This document shows, piece after piece, positions 58,479-64,000 of a DNA stretch of 64,000 nt (position 1 is its first letter; each line of letters opens with the position of its first letter). Position numbers and translations under genes: made by a program. The DNA is taken from assembly GCA_001599915.1 (NCBI GenBank), contig BCIG01000032.1, positions 194,342 to 258,341 on the forward strand, written 5' to 3'. The notes under the pieces were generated by a model. That model was not told where the DNA came from, made no database searches, and saw only the letters and a list, made by a program, of their open reading frames with translations. The stretch is from Symbiotaphrina buchneri. Taxonomy: Eukaryota; Ascomycota; Symbiotaphrinales; Symbiotaphrinaceae.

Positions 58479-59022
58479 CGGCGACAGGTCAGGGAAGGAA
58501 AGCTAGCATGACCCAGAGCGCGACCAGGCCATCTCAGACACCTGAGGATGTAAGCGATGAGGATGAGCCGTGATGAGGTACTTGGTGCATGCAAAGGTCT
58601 CTGCTGGTAAGCGTTCGTGACTCGCTCTGTTTACTTCACTCAGTTCGTCAGGGGGTGGGATAGCAAGCGGTTCAAGGGGATGATGCATCCGGACTCCAGG
58701 TGTATGGAATACGGGGTTAAGGGAGGTGAGGTACGAGTACCTTTAGGTACCTTACCTTATTTTAAGGTACCTGAGGAAGGTACGGCGCGATCCCCTTTCT
58801 TACCTAAGGTACCGGCAGATGGAACGGGTGAAACGGCGGGCTCAATGAGCCAGGAGCGCAGTGCAGTGATCGACAATACGGTACACCTACACTTTTGACA
58901 CTTTTTCCTTAGGTCCCTTTACAATCATCCTTCGCACGTTCGTCCTTCGAAAAATTCCGTGGGGCTCGAATGAACCATCTGACGAAGTCGGGTCGATCAT
59001 CCAGGGCAATAGTTGGGTAGTC
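58479..59022. promoter_or_regulatory. Divergent promoter region between DUF4048-like gene and TIM22
   Basis: About 540 bp between outward-facing genes. It contains the densest GGTACC/TACCTTA patch so far in the window at about 58729-58815 (GAGGTACGAGTACC, TTAGGTACCTTACCTTA, TAAGGTACC). No gene is supported. Confidence 0.6.
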
Positions 59023-59751
59023 ATGAACTTTCCGGGGATGCGGCCGGGCGGTGGCCCGCCAGGGTCCTCGTCCGGCATGACTGAACAGGAACAAGCAGCC
59101 ATTCGAAGTGTCCGTCCACATTTGTATCCCTGATTGGGAGTGCCCGCCTGGCTTTGACTGATGATTCGGTTTAGATGCAAGCTTTCATGGAGAGCTGTGT
59201 CGGGAAATCCATCGTGAGTGGAGGAATGGGGTTTGTTATGGGAGGGGCCCTTGGGCTGTTCATGGCTGGTGTACGATTGCCCGCCCCGGCTCCCCGGCGA
59301 CATACCAGCATTCGAAGCTGGCTCGTCCTTCCGTCACTGACGACTCTGGGCAGATGAGTTATGATACACCCTTATCGGCGCAGGGAAGGGAGATGGCAGA
59401 TCTTCCGCTCCGGGAACAGTTGCGTCGGGGCTTTAAAGATATGGGCTCGAGATCTTACAGCTCAGCCAAGAACTTCGCTCTTATAGGAGCCGTCTACTCG
59501 GGAACTGAGTGTTGCATAGAAGGGGTGCGTTCTTGCCGAGGTCTAAGTCCAGAATGTTCAAGAGTCGTGCTGATGTAACTCTGCAGTTACGGGCCAAGAA
59601 TGATATGGTGAACGCTGTGGCAGCCGGATGTATCACAGGCGGTGGCCTTGCAGCGAAAGCAGGCCCGCAAGCAGCAGCATTTGGTTGCGTCGGATTTGCT
59701 GCCTTCAGTACGGCCATCGAATATTACTTGCGGATGCCTTCCGATGAGTAG
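59023..59751 (+). CDS. tim22: Mitochondrial inner-membrane translocase subunit Tim22
   Basis: Exons 59023-59109, 59175-59270, 59354-59524 and 59587-59751 give 172 aa. Tim22 forms the channel of the carrier translocase that inserts metabolite carriers into the inner membrane. The Tim17/22/23 fold is clear: [60 protein letters not shown] and [17 protein letters not shown], with glycine-zipper spacing in four membrane segments and the conserved cysteine pair. It ends RMPSDE. The first exon ([15 protein letters not shown]) is the typical Gly/Pro-rich leader. The donors of introns 1 and 2 (GTCCGT and GTACGA) are weak, but these are the only phase-0 choices that join conserved sequence. Confidence 0.93.
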
Positions 59752-60868
59752 TTTCGTTCCGCACCTGCCCTTACGCCATCAATGTGACCGGATTTTCCTC
59801 TCCACTCAGCCGGTTTTTGATGGAGGGTGTTTTTGATACCAGTTCGGCATGTACTTGCAATTTGTGGCATTTTCGCGGCGCGCTGGAGTCACTGTTATTA
59901 CCAACAGGTCGGTGGGTCTAAACGAGTACCGGAGTTGCGGTCGTGAGTCGACTGGTGAAATTCCGTGGGACTGTCAGTTTGACAGTCCACTCAGTCTATT
60001 AGATGCACTGCCTGGCTCAGTCCCGCGCCTTGGTCTTGCCTGACCGCATCATTTATTGATACAAGCTGGGTCCCGGATTATACGTCAGGCAGCTTAATTG
60101 CAGATGGTGGGAACCTGGTTCGTTCTCATATCAACATCATTAGGGGCCCTGAGCCACCGTTCTACCACTTAACCTGGAAAGCCGACACGCGCAACCCTTC
60201 GAACATTCGACCTTCATATTGTGATACAAAAGATAAGAAGTCCCTCAGACAGTCGTGCTCTGGTTCGGTGAAGGCGTCAGGTGAATTCTTGGTGTAAAAG
60301 AGTGGAAAATTGTGGGTAGGAAGCCTGTACGAAGCGGAAAGAGATACCTAGCACCACGTAGGGGGTGGTACCTTAGGTACCTACTTTATCGTATATACTA
60401 GTAGATTACTTTACCCAAGATACCTTACTATACCTTACCTAAGGTACCTTAAGGTACGTGGCTAAGGTAAGGTACCTGATGAGTGGACTCAGGTGGAGAT
60501 CAACTTTCGACAAATTATATGACGACCACCGTCACAGGTCTGTTGTCTGTCCGTCCAACCCGGATCCTTCAGATATCCCCGTACTCTTTCTCTTCTCCTC
60601 CTCTTCCTTCCAGTGTTCCTCTCCCCAGTCCTTGCACCCGCCTACCACTAAACCCTTCAGTCTGCCTTTTTCGAAACATCTAGGACTATTCTCCGCCTTC
60701 AATTCATCGATGCAGACCTCACTGAGCCCACTGCTTTGGAGATGATGTTCACACTACGGCACCTCCGCACCAGCTGCCGTCCAGCTCTACGTTCAACCCT
60801 CTCACCGTCATCCCATACATAATAGTGTATCCTTTGCTCTGGCACGCGTTCACGGAAGATCAATCACG
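59752..60868. promoter_or_regulatory. Intergenic: TIM22 3' region and TRK promoter
   Basis: About 1.1 kb. It contains a long TACCTTAGGTACC-rich patch at about 60366-60478, the richest in the window, with several perfect palindromes such as CTTAGGTACCTA-like strings. Open frames at 59849-60043 and 60458-60745 have no recognisable features and are not supported as genes. Confidence 0.55.
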
Positions 60869-63749
60869 ATGGTCGATCTGTGGCGCTCCGTCCGGCGGTT
60901 GTGCAAGAGGCTGTGGCCCGAAAGAATAATCAAGCTCCCACGTCTGAATTTCATAACCATCCATTGTAAGTGGCCGCCAACGCTGCTCCGTAAACAGCAT
61001 TAATAGAGCATGTACAGACATTTACGTTCTCGGGTGGTGTATCGCGGGGTCGATCTTGGTATTCCCTGCGGGTGGTATAGCGTACATTGATGCACTCTTC
61101 TTCGCGTCCGGGGCTACGACGCAGAGCGGTCTCAATACGTGGGTTTCTCTTGTTGCTGGCCGAGCCGGACTAATTCGGATGGGTTAATAGGGTCAATATC
61201 AATGACCTGAATTTCTATCAACAGGTACGGTCCACATCTGCCCAAGAGGAAATTGGTACTGACGCCCTCCCTTCAGTTTGCGCTATTTATGATTCCCATG
61301 TTTGCAACTCCGATTTTCATCAACACTTTTGTGGTGTTCGTTCGCCTCTATTGGTTCGAAAGGCGCTTTCAACATATTGTACGTGATGCCAGGAACTACC
61401 GGCGAACGCGGTCTCGATCGAGGACCGAGACTAAAGACGAGAGGGACGTGGAGAAGGAGCATAGAGGAGTGAACGGCAGGAATATCGTCGTTCTGAGGGA
61501 CACAGCTCAGGCCATAGCAAGGGATGATGATCTGCAAGGTCTAAATACGCAAGCCACCGGGACGGCGGACTTAGAGGACGGCTTAGGTGGTAACAGAGGC
61601 GATAAGGACGTGGATTATTCGTCCGATGACATACGTGCTGGAGACTTGTCTAGGGCCTCGCCATTACCGTCTCTCCATCGAGATATCATGTTTGCCGATG
61701 AGATGGAAGGACGGGGACAGGAGAGGTTGGAAGACTTATCACGTCTCCCGGAACCTCGGAGTGCAGAGCAGCATATTGCTTTCGTTGAGAATCAGCGCAA
61801 CCCGAAGGATAAATCGACGTTACGAATCCCGGGCCCGAGAGAATTTGACCGTGGCGATGTTCCGCGGGCGGTGGAAGACTCAGATGAAGATGTAACGCTC
61901 CCCGGGCGGAAGAATACAGACGCTTCCATGGAGAATGCGCCAGCTTATGGTGTCAATCGGAGAGACTCGACGGATGTATCCCATTTGAACTTTGAAGGTC
62001 CAAAAGTGAAGAGGAATATTACAATTGATGAGCCCCAGCATCCGCGGACCAGAGGGGCAACATCGGCATTTGGCAAGTTAAAGTCCCACAGGTCCATCAC
62101 GTTTGATCGATCCATGTCGCGACAGCAGACAGCCGAGACCGCGGGGTCGGGCCTCAGGAATAGGGCCCGTACGTTTACATCCCTCACACTACGGCCTTCC
62201 AGGAGTATGTCAAGGGACCCAATGCCTTACCTCAGCTGGCAACCCACCATAGGGAGAAATTCCGCATTCATGGACTTGACGCAGGAGCAGAGGGAAGAGT
62301 TAGGAGGCATTGAATACAGGGCTCTGAAGACATTGGCAGCTATCCTAGTGTGTATGTCTATCCTTGTGACTTTTATACTTGAGTCATACTTACAGCTCTG
62401 GGACAGTCTATTATATCGGATTCCATGTATTAGGGGTGATCTGCATGGTGCCTTGGATCGTCCGAAACCAGAAGATTACTTCTGTAGTACAGCAGGATGG
62501 GATTGGCAAGATCTGGTGGTAAGGCATCTCGCCCTCGACACGCAGATCCTCTGAAGATGACTGACCCTAAACAGGGGCTGGTTCACCCCTGCCTCAGCTT
62601 TCAACGACCTCGGATATACCTTAACACCGGACTCGATGTATTCACTCCAAACAGAAACGTTTCCGTTGCTGCTGTTTTCTTTCCTGATTGTCATAGGCAA
62701 TACAGGGTTCCCCTGTATGCTTCGCTTCGTCATTTGGCTCCTTTCACGATTCGTGGATCAAGAATCTGGTCTCTGGGAAGAGCTACAGTTTTTGTTAGAT
62801 CACCCTAGGAGGTGTTTCACTTTACTATTTCCCAGCAAAGCGACATGGATTCTTTTTGGAATTCTGGTCATACTCAACGGCGTCGACCTCATATTCTTCA
62901 TCATCTTAGATGTACGTTCTTGCCTGCAATTCTGGGTCTGTCTTGCTGATCGACGCTCTAGCTCAAAGACCCAACTGTCACTACCCTCGCGCCAGGCTAT
63001 CGCTTCCTTGACGGGTTGTTTCAGGCCTTTTCCACTCGCACTGCGGGTTTCGCTGTGGTGAATCTTGCCAATCTGCATCCGGCAATTCAAGTATCATACC
63101 TTATCATGATGTACATCTCCGTCTTCCCAATTGCCATTTCTGTCCGCAGGACCAATGTCTACGAAGAAAAGAGCTTGGGAATATACGCTTCGGTTCAAGA
63201 GGACGCCGAGGATTCCGAGGAGCCTAGTTACGTTGGGGCCCACTTGAGGCGGCAGCTGTCGTTTGATCTGTGGTACATATTTCTGGGGGTTTTTATTGTC
63301 GCTATTGTGGAGGGTTCTCGGTTGGACAACGGGGATGTCGTATGTTAACACTCTGATTGCTTCTTCCAAGACGACAGCGACTAATCGTCCCCTAGAACTT
63401 CACCCTGTTCACATGCTTGTTTGAGATCGTTTCCGCATATGGAACTGTGGGTCTGTCGCTGGGTTACCCTACTACCGATGCCTCTTTTTCAAGTCAATTG
63501 AGCGTGTTGTCGAAGCTTGTGATCATTGCAATGCAGATCAGAGGCCGGCACCGCGGACTGCCTTATGAACTCGATCGCGCTATCCTGTTACCTAGCGAGC
63601 ACTTGCACCAGAAAGAAGAAGACGCTAGAAGAAGGATGGCGAGGAGACAGTCAATGGCTAGTATGGCAAGTGCTCAAACGAATGGGCTTGATTTCCAGCG
63701 GTCCGGAACCAATGCTTCAAGGCGTACCGATCGAGCTCACACCAGTTGA
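60869..63749 (+). CDS. TRK-type high-affinity potassium transporter
   Basis: Exons 60869-60965, 61018-61138, 61191-61224, 61277-62351, 62407-62518, 62575-62911, 62962-63339 and 63396-63749 join to 835 aa, the usual fungal Trk size. Trk proteins carry K+ across the plasma membrane and contain four pore loops. All four filter regions are visible: GATTQSGLNT, TPASAFNDLGYT, FSTRTAGFAV and SAYGTVGLSLGYP. A long polar cytoplasmic loop (about residues 120-430) lies between the first and second halves, as in TrkA/Trk1. Intron 4 (62352-62406) is easily missed, because the frame reads through it to 62554 in the wrong register. Removing it gives LVFYYIGFHVLGVICMVPWI, then DGIGKIWWGWFTPASAF. The start MVDLWRSVRRLCKRLWPE is the first ATG in frame. 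Confidence 0.94.
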
Positions 63750-64000
63750 TGTAAGACGGGCGTGATCACGCAAGCGTCCTTTCTCATGGTGCACCGTACG
63801 TCGCGCAGCATGTCGGTTCTCATTTATTGTTTTGTGCAAGCGGGCATTCCATTTCCTGTGGGATTTGTGACATTGTGGACTAGCGCCGGCGTGGGGTGGG
63901 AACGTCATGCCATGGCGTTTTGTTGGATAACCACTGGATTGCGACGGACCCGGATGATTTTGTGTTGAAGAGGGCCCGCAATCAGGCGGATGTCCTTCGG
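63750..64000 (+). other. Downstream of TRK; possible partial exon at the right edge
   Basis: The first part should be the TRK 3' UTR. After a splice-acceptor-like ACTAG at about 63882, one plus-strand frame stays open to the window end and reads NHWIATDPDDFVLKRARNQA, which looks more like protein than chance. It is too short to assign and may be the first visible exon of the next gene or an unrelated open frame. Confidence 0.25.

Overview
The window looks like nuclear DNA of a filamentous ascomycete (Pezizomycotina). Its genes have short introns of about 45-160 bp, with GT..AG ends and CTAAC-like branch sites. The proteins are typical fungal orthologues (septin AspC/Cdc12, Pwp2, Prp45, Tim22, Pre6, Trk). 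Two long AT-rich islands full of TpA dinucleotides and without long open frames look like repeats mutated by repeat-induced point mutation (RIP). Eurotiomycetes or Lecanoromycetes are plausible; the sequence alone does not settle the class.

Layout. 1-8640: AT-rich island holding the relic of a Ty3/Gypsy-like retroelement on the minus strand, with a small GC-richer insert at 2677-2852. 8640-21180: gene block with a CASTOR-like ACT protein (+), WDR83/MORG1 (-), septin AspC (-), PWP2 (+) and PRP45 (-). 21180-36724: second AT-rich island. It holds a Gypsy chromovirus relic (about 21.9-29.2 kb) interrupted by an unmutated 396-bp insert, a gene-like relic with minisatellites (29.6-31.5 kb), nearly pure A/T sequence (31.5-32.8 kb), and a nest of short repeats sharing AGGCTTG ends (32.87-36.72 kb), including a large fold-back structure. 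36725-64000: gene block with a MARVEL-domain remnant (-), a 1191-aa UDP-glycosyltransferase (-), a GFA/CENP-V protein (-), a WD40-inositol 5-phosphatase (-), a CHY zinc-finger gene of six short exons (+), proteasome alpha4/PRE6 (-), D-2-hydroxyacid dehydrogenase (+), a GCK-III kinase (+), a DUF4048-like protein (-), TIM22 (+) and a TRK potassium transporter (+).

The genes are dispersed housekeeping loci, not a pathway cluster. PWP2 (rRNA processing), PRP45 (splicing) and WDR83 (splicing/MAPK scaffold) sit close together and all serve nuclear RNA metabolism, but nothing shows co-regulation. Exon models were made by hand from splice signals, phase and family conservation. Every model quoted with an exon list closes in frame.

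I found no CRISPR array, rRNA, convincing tRNA or secondary-metabolite cluster. The most unusual content is the nested repeat cluster at 32.87-36.72 kb and several odd gene structures: a 7-nt exon, a 5-nt first exon, a GC-AG intron and a frame-neutral 45-nt intron.
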